From Hexactinellida sp. DTS-2022 (taxonomy: Eukaryota > Porifera > Hexactinellida): a DNA stretch of 64,000 nucleotides. Below, piece by piece: positions 9,023 to 19,951 of this stretch. A program made the translations under genes and the position numbers. The stretch is taken from NCBI GenBank assembly GCA_028753945.1, contig JAPNXP010000001.1, positions 16,358,501 to 16,422,500 on the forward strand. Reading direction: 5' to 3'. How positions within the stretch are numbered: position 1 is the stretch's first letter; each line of letters begins with the position of its first letter. The notes beneath the pieces were generated by a model. That model did not search any database, was not told where the DNA came from, and was given only the letters and a program-made list of their open reading frames with translations.

Positions 9023-11929
9023 ATGTTAGGTAGAATCTCTACTTTATTACTGCTTCTCTACCTCGTTTCCTATCTACACTTATCTCCTGCAATACTGACT
9101 GACTGCTCAAATACTATTTTTCCAAATAACTCAGTTACAGTGTTCAACTCCCGTACATTCAATGAAATACAACCTGATAATACAACTGATAGTATTCCAA
9201 TTCCCGGATGGACTACGTTTGATGAAGATGAACAATCTTATCCAGTTATGGGAACTTCACTTAGCATTACAATAATGCTGGATGTAAAAACTCAGCAAGG
9301 AGATTGTAGTCCAGAGTATAGTATGTGTCCTGTAACTACTTTATTTACACCGATACCAAATGCAGAGAGGAATTGGATATTGACCAGCTACTACATAACA
9401 GAAGCTAACAACATAGAATTAAGAATACAATGTACTTCTTCGTTTAGTACATTTATCATAGACTGTCGGTCTGCTATAAGAGCATACTACTACGAATCGG
9501 ATGAGGACATAATGAATGTATCCTCTCTCATTGGCCAGTTTACTCCAACTCAGGCATTTAATGGGACTGCTGGTGATGGATTTGTCTATTTTACATTCGC
9601 AAAGAGTAAATCCGGATTTGTCGTTGGATTCCTTGTCACCGATTATTGTATTCTTATAGATAACTTCTTGTTCTACTACTTCCAGTGTCCAACAGTTAGT
9701 AACTCTCTATACTCTCTCAATGCTACTCTTGCGCCTAACTCAACCCAAGAACCTACAATTGTTCCTGTCAATTGTCCGATCAGATCACAGCTGATGTCGC
9801 TTTCATTTGGTAAATGCTATGCCAATGGCACCTGGAAAATCCAAATTGACGGTCTGTCATGTGAGTGTGTGCCTGGAGCTTTTCTAGACAGCACTTCCTG
9901 TTCTCTATGTCCTACTGATAACTTCAAACAAGCATTTGGGAATAATGCCATGTGTATGCCTTGTCCGACTAATAGCAACACTAACGGGAGCCTAGGAGCA
10001 CTAGAGTGTGTGTGCGATGTAGATTGGTTTCGCGGAGTAGGAGATAACGTGAGTGAGTCCTGTGGGAGGAGTCCCTTAGCTGTACGGAACATACGGATAG
10101 TTAGAACTGATGTAGGTCCTGTTGTTATGTGGGAGATTCCTGCTTTTCTGGGGAACAGGGGTATAGAGCTTCTATCTTACAGGGTTTCTTACTACCGAAC
10201 AGTTGGCTCCGAGAATAGCTCCGTTATGTACGATACCACTGATACTCAGTACAACTTTGGTAATACTCTGGAGAGCAGCACTGAGTATGTAGTTGTAGTA
10301 ACGTCACTTAATACAATCAACAATGTGTCAGGTGTATTTAACAAAGTCTCTATTACTTTTGTATCCTCCTTCCCTGTTCTCACACTCTCTCAGTCTGATG
10401 GCTACTTAGTCTGGAAGTATACACTCTATGCAGTGAATTCGTATCAGTTCCAGATAAGGTATAAAAATGTTACCACCGGAGTTATTGAGGTATTGAATGT
10501 GAATACAAGCGCATGTAGCCTTCTCAGTGGGTATACGAGGGTGTGTAACGTGTCTATCTCTAACTTTGAACTAATATCTATATCACTACTGGATCCATCT
10601 GGAACCATTTCCATGTCATACAGTACCACTATGTCACTCTATTTATACTACATCATAGCAGGAGTGGGCGGATTTCTAATAATTGTTCTGTTGATACTGA
10701 TACTGTGTTGTTGTTGTGTTATCTGCTGCTGTAGAGGTAGAAGAAGGTACGAACTAAAAAATAAGGAATCTGAATCGATTCCTCTCCACGCGCAGCTCTA
10801 CCAGGATCCCAGTCTATATGAAGATCTAAACAAGGCCGTGAGAGCTCTGGCTAAAGAGATAAATCCGGATGAGATAGTGAAGGAATCTATAGTAGGAGTA
10901 GGAGAGTTCGGAGATGTCTGGAAGGGGTATCTCATTCGTCACGAACGGAAGATACCTGTGGCTTTAAAAATCCTTAAACCCGCTTCAACCGATAAAAACA
11001 AGGACGATTTCTTCAAAGAAGCATCTGTTATGGGACAGTTCAGTCACCCCAATGTTATATTCCTATACGGAGTCACGCTACGGAAACCAATCATGATAGT
11101 CACTCCCTTCATGCAGAACGGGTCTCTGGACAAGTACCTCATCAGTAATATGAATAATATCCCTTTCGATCAGCTGGTAACCTTGTGCTACGGAGCGGCA
11201 CGTGGAATGGTGTACCTATCCCTCCTTGGGTTTGTGCACAGAGATTTAGCCGCAAGGAATATCCTCCTTGACAAAGATTTAACTCCAAAGATAACCGACT
11301 TCGGATTGTCACGCGAGACGGAGGAGGACTTCTACCGGGTGCAAACCGGTGGTAAGATTCCTGTGAGATGGACCGCCCCTGAAGCGATCCTCTACCGCAA
11401 GTTCAACACTGCTAGCGACATGTGGAGCTTCGGAATCCTTATGTGGGAAGTCATGTCATTCGGACAGACCCCGTATGGTGACACGGATAACTTCACCATT
11501 ATGGATGAACTGCAGAAAGGTTACCGTCTCCCAGCTCCCGACAGATGTCCCTCTGTGATCTACACCCTCATTCTCAGCTGCTGGAACAAATTACCCGAGC
11601 AGAGACCTAGTTTCACTGAAATCCAGCAATCTCTTTTGCAGATCATGGATACTAATAGGTCACGCCCCGCCTCCACCGTCATCAAGTCTAATCAGCAAAA
11701 TCCACTAAACCATGCCACCCTGGAGTCGTGGTTAAGTTCCCTAAAGCTTGAGCGCTACGCTGTCAACTTCCGAGACAAAGGATACAGTCAGATAGCTTCT
11801 ATCTGGCATATGTCTGAAGCTGAGTTATTCGATATCGGCATTATTCCTGTAGGGCACAGGAACAAGATAATGTCCAGCATACATCGTGCTAACACTCAGC
11901 TGTGCTTTACATACTCTGTTCCTCTCTAA
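9023..11929 (+). CDS. Eph-type receptor tyrosine kinase, complete and intronless
   Basis: A 968-residue type I membrane receptor. I prefer the ATG at 9023 because a signal peptide (MLGRISTLLLLLYLVSYLHL) follows at once; an in-frame ATG at 8954 would add 23 residues. Order: an ephrin-binding-like domain (NWILTSYYITEA, CRSAIRAYYYESDED, GFVVGFLVTDYCI); a Cys-rich module; two FN3 domains; TM about 544-566 followed by Cys-rich CCCCVICCC; juxtamembrane LYQDPSLYEDLNKAVRALAK, the Eph signature with two Tyr sites; kinase with G-loop GVGEFG (from Gly625), Lys649, HRDLAARN (Asp741) and DFG (Asp759); SAM about 898-965. All catalytic residues are intact. The C-terminus SVPL fits a class II PDZ ligand (inference). 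In this family the kinase signals contact-dependent guidance and adhesion on ephrin binding. Single-exon coding is unusual. Confidence 0.93.
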   Translation: MLGRISTLLLLLYLVSYLHLSPAILTDCSNTIFPNNSVTVFNSRTFNEIQPDNTTDSIPIPGWTTFDEDEQSYPVMGTSLSITIMLDVKTQQGDCSPEYSMCPVTTLFTPIPNAERNWILTSYYITEANNIELRIQCTSSFSTFIIDCRSAIRAYYYESDEDIMNVSSLIGQFTPTQAFNGTAGDGFVYFTFAKSKSGFVVGFLVTDYCILIDNFLFYYFQCPTVSNSLYSLNATLAPNSTQEPTIVPVNCPIRSQLMSLSFGKCYANGTWKIQIDGLSCECVPGAFLDSTSCSLCPTDNFKQAFGNNAMCMPCPTNSNTNGSLGALECVCDVDWFRGVGDNVSESCGRSPLAVRNIRIVRTDVGPVVMWEIPAFLGNRGIELLSYRVSYYRTVGSENSSVMYDTTDTQYNFGNTLESSTEYVVVVTSLNTINNVSGVFNKVSITFVSSFPVLTLSQSDGYLVWKYTLYAVNSYQFQIRYKNVTTGVIEVLNVNTSACSLLSGYTRVCNVSISNFELISISLLDPSGTISMSYSTTMSLYLYYIIAGVGGFLIIVLLILILCCCCVICCCRGRRRYELKNKESESIPLHAQLYQDPSLYEDLNKAVRALAKEINPDEIVKESIVGVGEFGDVWKGYLIRHERKIPVALKILKPASTDKNKDDFFKEASVMGQFSHPNVIFLYGVTLRKPIMIVTPFMQNGSLDKYLISNMNNIPFDQLVTLCYGAARGMVYLSLLGFVHRDLAARNILLDKDLTPKITDFGLSRETEEDFYRVQTGGKIPVRWTAPEAILYRKFNTASDMWSFGILMWEVMSFGQTPYGDTDNFTIMDELQKGYRLPAPDRCPSVIYTLILSCWNKLPEQRPSFTEIQQSLLQIMDTNRSRPASTVIKSNQQNPLNHATLESWLSSLKLERYAVNFRDKGYSQIASIWHMSEAELFDIGIIPVGHRNKIMSSIHRANTQLCFTYSVPL

Positions 11930-12617
11930 TGTATTTAATGTAATGTAGGGTACGTTGTTGTTTGAACTTTTGAACTAATTTTATCTGATGTGCATTATGT
12001 ATTTTTATTTGTTCTTTTACTTGTAAATATTATGAACCCTGCTTTTATAATCCTTAAATGCATGTTGTGTTAAAATGGCACTTCATTTGTCCGATATTCG
12101 CATGTTGTCATTTGTCCGATATTCGCATGTTGTCATTTGTTCAACTATTAATTCCAAGTCGTCTGCTCGGCTACAATTTTCTATGTTATCATTTGTTCAA
12201 CTAGGACGTTTCAGAAGGTCGGTATGTGTATAATTATACTCTGTTAGCTGAATGGAGTCGAAAGTGGGGCCACTTGATTGGGTAAGGACACAATTTTCGA
12301 ATGGAATTTTTGACACATTCCTGATACATTACAGCATTGCTATTGAAAAAATTCTTCCAAATATGGTCATGCGATATATGTATACATACATTATCGGAAA
12401 TTTACTCGAACCCGAATTCAACAATAAAAAGTCGACATGACGTATTTGAACAAGTTTATGGGGGGCAAGTCCGGCCAACACTATCGGACGTGATAACTTT
12501 GGCGAGTTGTCATGGCCGATATAGGCGGTCGGCTCTCAAAAGTGATCCGGCCAAATTTGGATCTCCCTACGCATTAATGTTACGACAAAGTGAAAGTTGT
12601 CTGGCCATGGTCGGAAG
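11930..12617. other. Gene-free region 3' of the Eph gene
   Basis: A 25-bp unit (TCATTTGTCCGATATTCGCA core) is repeated twice and a part at about 12083-12145. Open frames at 12252-12768 have no recognisable domain and run into the next MITE. Confidence 0.35.
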
Positions 12618-12618
12618 T

Positions 12619-12802
12619 AGGGTTGTATCAACTCATTTTTTGTCTACCAACTCATTCAACTCATTTATTTTTCTGTTACCAACTCATTCAACTCATTTAT
12701 TTTTCTGTTACCAACTCATTCATTTTTCTGTTACCAACTCATTCAACTCATTCAAGAAAATGAGTTGATTCTGTGCAACTCAAAATGAGTTGATACAACC
12801 CT
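12619..12802. mobile_element. MITE with 21-bp inverted ends and internal ATTCAACTCA repeats
   Basis: AGGGTTGTATCAACTCATTT at the left end and its reverse complement at the right end (12782-12802) match perfectly. The interior is a tandem repeat of ACCAACTCATTCAACTCATT with TTTTTCTGTT. The AGGGTTG terminus resembles hAT ends, but the 8-bp flanks do not match. Confidence 0.7.
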
Positions 12803-12805
12803 GTA

Positions 12806-12905
12806 CTAGCACCGATCTGTCGCAAAGCGACCGAGGCCGAAGGGCTCGTATATATTAAAAGCGCAATTGTTGTTTGTTTGTGTGTTTCCAGAATTAATTG
12901 GAAAG
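12806..12905 (+). repeat. Helentron-like 3' end joined directly to a 5' end
   Basis: The terminal hairpin module (GTCGCAAAGCGAC, CGAAGGGCTCG) is followed at once by the family 5' start (TATTAAAAGCGCAATTGTTG, then GT-rich, then TTTCCAGAATTAATTGG). No internal repeats follow, so this is a head-to-tail junction of two truncated copies. Confidence 0.5.
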
Positions 12906-13097
12906 ACTACGAGTCCCAGAAAGCTGAAATTTTGTATACAGGGGTAATTTTTTACTGCGACAACGATCTCTTGGTTTTTTAAGAGAAATATTCACATTTA
13001 AAGGTGACAAAATATGTTAGCCAATTAAATTTGAGGGTTTGTTAGTATGGATTACTAGCTATACTTCATTCAATTAGTATAAATAGACTGTGCATAA

Positions 13098-13506
13098 CAG
13101 GGGTGGTGAATCTGCTGTTAACAGCCATTTTGGCTGTTTGCTGTTAACAGTAGTCCCCAATTGGCATTAAACCTTAACAGCATTTAAGTCGCCTTTAAGT
13201 TGTTAATTAACTCCAATTTAAGCTGTTAACAGCCAATTCAAGCTGTTAATAGCCAATTCAAGCTGTTCAAATTCAATAATTGTATCAGTAAAAATTAAGG
13301 AAAAGGGACAAAGAAAGAAAGTTATACTCAAAAATGTTTAAATTCGAATTGTATATCGTATTTACTATTTACATAACAGTGAAACTAAATGATTATATAA
13401 TAATATTTCAATTATTGCATTGGTCAGCATCTAGCTGTTAACAGCTTCGATTTTCATTTGCTATTAACAGCCAGTGGCTGTTAACAGCTTGGCTGTTTCC
13501 ATCCCT
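13098..13506. mobile_element. hAT-like MITE built of CTGTTAACAG palindromes
   Basis: Ends CAGGGGTGG and CCATCCCT are imperfect inverted repeats, and the flanks GTGCATAA / GTGCACAA match at 7 of 8. The interior is dominated by GCTGTTAACAGC palindromes in both halves. No ORF. Confidence 0.55.
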
Positions 13507-13799
13507 GTGCACAAAAGAAAGATTTTCTGAGGCTGCAATTTGATTGATTGAAAATAAATTCATCTAACCAATCAATCATTTGTCTATTCTATTGCATGTT
13601 TTTCTTTTAGTATTATTTGGATTCGAGCTTACTTATCTTGCAACTGAAATTTATTGAGCTATATTAAATATGAGAATTTGAATTTTCCAAACAAATTACA
13701 TTGTGTAGCATTCTTATTAAGGGGACTTTATGAGGACTATATTTAATTATTTTAATACACCACAGAGATGTATAATTCTAAATGATTAGTTTCAAGACG

Positions 13800-14764
13800 T
13801 AGTAAGGCCGCGGTCGTCAATTGAGGCATGAAGCTCCGAACCGTCGCAAAGCGACCGAGACCAAAGGGCTTGTGTTATTAAAACTCGATTGTTGTGTGTT
13901 TGTTTTGTTTGTCCAGATTGTATTAAAGTGATGGGGGAATCGTAATCGCATTTAAGACTGAGATAGAGACTAACTTCCAAATGTCATAATAGGTAAACAA
14001 GTATGCTGAATACGAATTTCGCATTTATAATATGAATATTTAATATTGTCGTTTACAAAATAGGTAAACAATTAATTAAAATTCAAAATAAACCTAGGAG
14101 CTATCTTTCAATGAGTATTATAGGTAAACAAATATGCTGATTTCGAATTTCGCATTTATAGATTTCTAGTATGAATATTTGTTGTTGTTTACCAAAATAG
14201 GTAAACAAATTAATCAAAATTCAAAATTAACTCAGAAGTTAGCTTTCATCGGGTATTCTAGGTAAACAAGTTAAAACTATGGAAAATGGTAGAAAGGGAT
14301 GTATATAACACATAGGCGCCAAGTTTGGGGTTTTGGGGGGGGCCGGCCCCCCCCATGATTTTTATTGGGGGGGCTGGGGGGGGGCCGCCCCCCCCCCATA
14401 TTGCTGATTGGGGGCTTGGGGGTTCACTGGGAGCGACCTTCCGGACCTTTCGGTGGATTTAATTTTTGTACGAAAGTGGTCCTTTTGATCGACCAAGGCA
14501 TGATAGAGGGTGAGAATCACGTTTGTTTACTCAATATATCCAGATTTTGTTTCTGAAGAAACAAATCTGGAAACATTTAGCAAACCTCCCAGTGCCTCCC
14601 CCCAGACCCCCCCAAGTGGGCCCCCCCATCTTTGATTATATATTCCAAAACTTGACGCCTATGATATAACATCCTCTATGGAGGAGTAAGGCCGCATATC
14701 GCCCATTAACTTGAAGTGTGTAGCACCGATCCGTCGTAAAGCGACCGAGACCGAAGGGCTCGTA
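13800..14764 (+). mobile_element. Helentron-like element with terminal modules at both sides and a nested MITE
   Basis: Starts with a terminal hairpin module at about 13840-13871 (probably the 3' end of a neighbouring copy) and the 5' segment ACTCGATTGTTGTG. It continues with TGTATTAAAGTGATGGGGGA and about 2.3 internal ~140-bp repeats (13960-14280). The hAT-like MITE (14311-14663) interrupts it. The 3' module AAAGCGACCGAGACCGAAGG closes it at 14764. Confidence 0.65.
14311..14663. mobile_element. hAT-like MITE, family CATAGGCGYC, exact 8-bp TSD
   Basis: Begins CATAGGCGCCAAGTTT and ends AAACTTGACGCCTATG. The target duplication ATATAACA is exact (14303-14310 and 14664-14671). The interior has long G and C runs. 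Inserted into the Helentron-like copy around it, so it is younger than that copy. Confidence 0.88.
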
Positions 14765-14899
14765 AAATTATTAATTTATTATATTTAAAGGCATTGATTT
14801 AATCAGTATCAATATACAGTATTAGCGCGGTGAGACAATCTCTGTCCTTGCATGTTTAATTCCTGAGTGTTATTTAGCTGCTATTCACGTAGTTAATCA

Positions 14900-15490
14900 C
14901 TACATAATCCTACATACCCCATTGCCTGTCTCGCTCTCTTTCTGCGCTCCAATACATTCCTCCATTGTAGTCTGCAGGCTGGATATAATGCTAGTGTGGT
15001 GTGGTATGATTATCTTGTCCATGTTAGTCCCTTCCTTGGCGCTCACCTCGATGAACTCGAGTCCTTGGCTATTCGCGAATGTCTCCGCTTCAGCTTTTGT
15101 CACCTCTCGTTCGTCCTCCAAATCACTCTTCAGTCCTATCAGCAGCTTTCTCGGCACGTTTGAGACCTGGCTAAGCCAGAATTCTATCTCTTGATAGCTC
15201 TTCTTGTTAGTGATGTCGTATAGCAGACACACGACATCTGTAGTGGAGGTGTAGCCCTCGTCAACGTATCTGTACTCCTGGTTGCACATCTTATCCCAGA
15301 CTTGTATCGTGAATGTAATCCCTTTAACCTTTGTCTCTTTTAATCTGTAGTCTAGCCCGTATATCTTGCTTATGAACCGAGGGAAGAGGCCCTCGGCGTA
15401 CCGCCTCACGAAACTCGTCATCCCTATACCCTGCTCGCCCACCACAATAACTTTGAAATATCTACTTTTCCCAGCCATAACTGCTCCCAA
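14900..15490 (-). CDS. Degenerate Ras/Rab-superfamily small GTPase with CaaX box
   Basis: A 196-residue ORF with the full Rab/Ras fold: YFKVIVVGEQGIGMTSFVRR (P-loop), IQVWDKMCNQEYRYVDEGY (switch II), DVVCLLYDITNKKSYQEIEF, LKSDLEDEREVTKAEAETFA and SAKEG (G5), ending in the farnesylation-type CaaX box CRIM. Key nucleotide-binding positions are changed: P-loop Lys is Met24, switch I Thr is Ile43, the DxxG Gly is Cys69 with an extra residue beside it, and NKxD Asn is Leu120. The reading frame is intact, arguing for a maintained pseudo-GTPase that probably cannot cycle normally but could still sit on membranes. Met1 or Met5 could start it. Its expression and partners are unknown. Confidence 0.85.
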   Translation of the reverse strand: MGAVMAGKSRYFKVIVVGEQGIGMTSFVRRYAEGLFPRFISKIYGLDYRLKETKVKGITFTIQVWDKMCNQEYRYVDEGYTSTTDVVCLLYDITNKKSYQEIEFWLSQVSNVPRKLLIGLKSDLEDEREVTKAEAETFANSQGLEFIEVSAKEGTNMDKIIIPHHTSIISSLQTTMEECIGAQKESETGNGVCRIM

Positions 15491-16573
15491 TGGCTGTCTA
15501 CTGGAGTATTTATAATCTACCTGTATACTACTTTATATGTTTAAGCAAGACATGATCATCTTACTATTCCCACTGAATATTCGACAAATTTTTAACGTCT
15601 CTTCTAACAACTGATAAAACTTTTCACACAATTTTTGAATGAAGTTGTGAAAGGAAATACGTAGTCAATTGAATTTGTGAATTATTCATCATTCTAAGAA
15701 TCGAACTTCAGTGATTTAATCTTCATATAGTGTTTAAGTTGATATGCTATAGTTCTAGAAATTGGCCTCCTATTGTGGTATATGCGATTCTATGGATTTC
15801 CTTTCAGCAAGGGAGAATTATTTGTTTACTGGATCTACACTACCTTATCGAATAGATTGTACTCAACTGTTGCATCCTCTTTCGTTTGTAATATCCTGTC
15901 ACTTTATAATCGAGCATGTTCATGAACAGGTGATTTCCATTTGGATATCGATTGAAATACTTTATTATATTATGTATGATACTCGTTCCATTTGTATTGG
16001 TTGTTAATTGGTTTTATTTCCAAGAAATATATGTAATCTTAGATATTTATTATTATTAACAAAGAGCTATTGTAATGCCGATACAACCAATCTTTTTGGA
16101 GCGAATTATTATTTTCAAAGTAGAGCAATACTTTAAGACCCTTCCAATTGAATATATTATTAATATTATTACAATACACAACTATCTCGGAATTGTTTTA
16201 ACCACAATTTTAATAATTTATACCGTATATTAGAATATTCAGGCCTATCCTAGACACTGGCATAACTTCTAGTTAATAATTTAATATTTGTTTATTATTA
16301 TATCCCCTGTCTAGTTTTCCCCACAATCAGGATCAGTCATTTTAATAGCCGATAATTTATCAATTTTATATACGTAGTGATGGATTTCTTATAGTACGTA
16401 TTTGTGCAAATATAAGTGTAAATTTTTAGTTAATTATTTTTAATAATAATAAACATAATTGCTTACTTACTCAAGAATTGAATTCAATAATCTATTTATT
16501 TCCCTGAATATTATAATTATTATATTTAATATTTTTCCCATTCAATTTTCAATTCATCTACCTTTAATTAAGT
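15491..16573. other. AT-rich gene-free spacer
   Basis: No domain, RNA gene or clear repeat seen. The short open frame at 15762-16007 has no recognisable features. Confidence 0.4.
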
Positions 16574-17346
16574 ACGAGCCCTTCGGTCTCGGTCGCTTTG
16601 CGACGGATCGGTGCTACGCACCTCAAGTTAACGTTCGCTGTGCGGTCTTACTCCTCACCCTTTCTATCATGGAAAATGGTAGAAAGGGACGTTTTATACA
16701 TCATGTTATAAGATTTCCATAGTTTTAACTTGTTTTACATATTGAAAATTTATGAGTGCAAATTCGTGTTTAGCATATTTGTTTACCTATATTTTCCGTT
16801 GAGAGCAATCTTCTAGGTTGATTTTGAATTTTCATTAATTTGTTTACTTATTTGTGTCAACAACAACAACAAATATTAATATTAGAAAATTTTAAACGCG
16901 AAAATCGTGTTCAGCATACTTGTTCACCTATAATACCCGATGAAAGCTAACTTCTAGGTTGATTTTGAATTTTCATTAATTTGTTTACCTATTTTGTGTC
17001 AACAACAACAACAAATATTAATAATAGAAATTTCTAAATGCGAAATTCGTGTTCAGCATACTTGTTTACCTATAAAACCCGTCGAAAGCTAACTTCTAGG
17101 TTGATTTTGAATTTTCATTAATTTGTTTACCTATTTGTGTAAACAACAACAACAAATATTAATATGAGAAATTTATAAACGCGAAATTCGTGTTTAGCAT
17201 ACTTGTTTACCTATTATAACATTTGAAAGTTAGTTTATATCCCAATATTAATTGCGGTTTCTATTCCCCCATCACTTTAATATAATCCGGACAAACAAAC
17301 ACACACACACACACACACACAAACAACAATCGAGATTTAATAATAT
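16574..17346 (-). mobile_element. Helentron-like element with about 3.5 internal repeats, reverse orientation
   Basis: Minus-strand copy. The 5' end near 17346 reads ATCTATATTATTAAATCTCG, followed by a GT microsatellite (CA run 17300-17322 on the plus strand) and ATTAAAGTGATGGGGGAATA. Then about 3.5 internal ~140-bp repeats (16750-17240), GGAAAATGGTAGAAAGGG, and the intact terminal hairpin GTCGCAAAGCGAC (about 16597-16609). It is the best complete copy besides 53747-54972. Confidence 0.7.
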
Positions 17347-17856
17347 AGATAGTAGCCCCTAAGAGGAAATATTACATATACGTTTCCCTCTAAATTTTCC
17401 CTCTATAATTAATATGATATAAATGGTGTTTTGTAAATAACTCGTTAACAAGACCTCTATGTATCTTCCAATACTATCAACAGTAGAATACAGTAGAACT
17501 ACCAACACAGTTAATACGTAATCCGGTTATTATGAATACTAATTTACTCCCCTTCAGTCTTCAATATAAATGACACCGGTAAATACGAATTCCGGATAAG
17601 GCGAACCGATTTTGACGGTCCCCTGCACTGTTCGTATTAACGGAGTTATATTGTAATGTTATACAATTATTGTTTGTGTTTTTGTTGTTGTTAGCACCCT
17701 CTGATGTGAGATTCAATGCTATAGTAGTCTTTAGAGTTGATGCTTAAATTAATAATAGCCCCTTCCATTATTATTTTACTATCATGCAGTCGTTAGTTAA
17801 TAAACTGTCTAGTATAAGAATTGAAAAGCCATGCCTTCTTAATTTACTTTAATTAT
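17347..17856. other. Gene-free spacer with a possible pogo/Tigger-like MITE
   Basis: About 17490-17660 begins ACAGTAGAACTACCAACAC and ends GGAGTTATATTGTA, with ATTACGTAATCCGG and CCGGATAAGGCGAAC words inside. These resemble pogo/Tigger-derived MITE ends with TA targets, but the inverted match is weak. Confidence 0.3.
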
Positions 17857-18372
17857 GTATATGTTATGTCGATTTTGTCAAATAGTCGATTTTACAAAAT
17901 CAACATCCAAAATGTCAATTTTGTAAAATCAACATACAAACTTAAGTTTAATTTGTAAAATAGTTGATTTTATAGAATCAACATATTTTATTAGTTGATT
18001 TTGTAAAATCGACATTTCAGAATGTCGATTTTACAAAAGCAACTAATTAGAAATGTCGATTTTACAAAATCAACTAATAAAAAATGTTGATTTTATAAAA
18101 TCGACAGTTTTTATTCGTTGATTTTGCAAAATCAGCCTGGGATAATTTTCATTCTAGTAAAAAAATTTCATTTTGGTAAAAATTTTCTTCATACAAGTCG
18201 GTATATACTTGGATGAAGCGAATTCTGAACAAAATGCAATCAAGCCTAGGCTTATCCGACTAATATTGCCAAAGTCGAACACTTGTTTAGTTCCGTTGAT
18301 TCATGTTGATTTGTAAAATCGACATGTTGATTTTGTAAAATCAACATTTGACAAAATCGACATAACATATAC
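17857..18372. mobile_element. Palindrome-array element with 27-bp inverted ends
   Basis: The outermost 27 bp (from GTATATGTTATGTCGATT) recur as a perfect inverted repeat at 18346-18372. The interior holds about ten copies of a ~20-bp palindromic word, GTTGATTTTGTAAAATCAAC with GTCGAT variants. No ORF. Confidence 0.65.
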
Positions 18373-19130
18373 ACCCTCATACCAAATAATCAATAACGGG
18401 TCAACTGATTGTCTTAAATCAACTATATTTGATTTGATTAACTTAATAATTTTTATTTAAGCTAAAACCCTGGTTTACCATTTCGTTTCATAAATGACAT
18501 TCTTTTAAATTTATAATTGCAGTGATCACTTCCTAAAGTATATTACTAGACTCTTTCCGAGGTAAATTGAGGTTTAAATATCTTCCTATGTTAATTATTT
18601 TATAGAATGGATGCGAAAATTTGTCATTAGAGTAATAATCTCGTTGGAGTGACAACCAATATTTTCTAACGAAGATGCTACCTAGACTGATATGATATTC
18701 ACAACTTTAAGTTTAATTAATGTTAGTATTACGTTTGTGTGGTGATATAGGATTAATTCCTGTTCTATTATTACACGGAGGATATTATTACACTAATTAG
18801 CGGTAATATTACACATTCGTAGCTAAGCATAATTGGATGTTAAGATTTTAATGTTTCCTAAATAGAAATTAACACTTCTATTTCTATTGTTTATGCTACA
18901 TACCGTTTCCACTGGTCTATTTTTCCACTGTTAAAAAGTAAGATTTCTTGAGGTGGAAGGTAATTTAATAAACTTTGAATATGTATTCATCGTGATATGA
19001 ATTGCATTTACTCATTTTCTTCAAATCCCACTTCCATCAAGTTTGTGAGCATTAGACAAACTTCATATGCTTACTAATTAATAGCATACAGATATACATA
19101 AGTTTAGATCTCTATTCTGTTTTCTACCTC
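18373..19130. other. AT-rich gene-free spacer
   Basis: No feature that I can support. Confidence 0.35.
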
Positions 19131-19134
19131 ACGG

Positions 19135-19262
19135 TGGGTAAGGCTGCGAAACAGCCGTTAATTATACTACGTAGTGTCTACCACGAACGAACAAAGGTCG
19201 CGAAGCGACCTTTGTGAGAGAGTGATCCGTCGTGAAGCGACCGAGACCGAAGGGCTCGTATT
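19135..19262 (+). repeat. Helentron-like 3' terminal module, partly duplicated
   Basis: GTAAGGCTGCGAAACAGCCG is followed by a hairpin variant GGTCGCGAAGCGACC and by the usual GTCGTGAAGCGACCGAGACC module. The two hairpins in a row differ from other copies. Confidence 0.5.
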
Positions 19263-19397
19263 ACTAAAATCGAATTTGTACAACGTATAGTACAAGGTCC
19301 TCACTCCACAGCCCGCCGGAGCATATATTTAACCCGCTGAATATATTATCAATTGATATATGCTGCATTCGCGTTTCTGTGCAAACAATTAATATTC

Positions 19398-19790
19398 TAG
19401 GGTTGAAACGAATATACCGAATTTTCGAATATTCGTTAGAAATGAATGGACGAATATTCGTATTTATACGAATATGTATTCGTTTGAACGAATACTAAAT
19501 TGAAAAGGATATTCGTTTACTTCTATTGGGCAACAACATCGTATTTTGTTTATATCGGAGAGATGTATGTATAAAATCCTACCAAACTGGGTGAGTAGTG
19601 GCCAAATTGTGTCTAATGTAACTATGATTAAGTTATTGTAACATTTAATAAACACTATTTCCACTGTATTTTGAATCTTGAATTGATTTTATGCTCAATC
19701 ATCAAAACGAACGAATATTCGAATATTCGTTCGTTTCAACTTTGTAAAATGTTCGTTCGTTCCATTTCGAACATTCGTGTCAATCATAGA
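19398..19790. mobile_element. hAT-like MITE rich in CGAATATTCG palindromes
   Basis: Starts near AGGGTTGAAACGAATAT, and towards the right carries CGAATATTCGTTCGTTTCAA in inverted orientation. The interior has many CGAATATTCG words. The exact ends and target duplication are not resolved. Confidence 0.45.
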
Positions 19791-19951
19791 ATATTCTACT
19801 GATGATTATTTGTTTTTCGACTTTTAAATAATTTAAAGATTTTTCTCATATTAAACCACTTATTGCAGCCAATTTTCAATGTTAAATAATTCATATGCAT
19901 CAATACTACTTTACCATACTGAATAGTAGTGGTTCTATCAATTGACTCAGA

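Noticed and set aside
12252-12768. Two overlapping plus-strand frames as a small gene
   Set aside because: Low-complexity C-terminus comes from the MITE at 12619; no recognisable domain or start signal.
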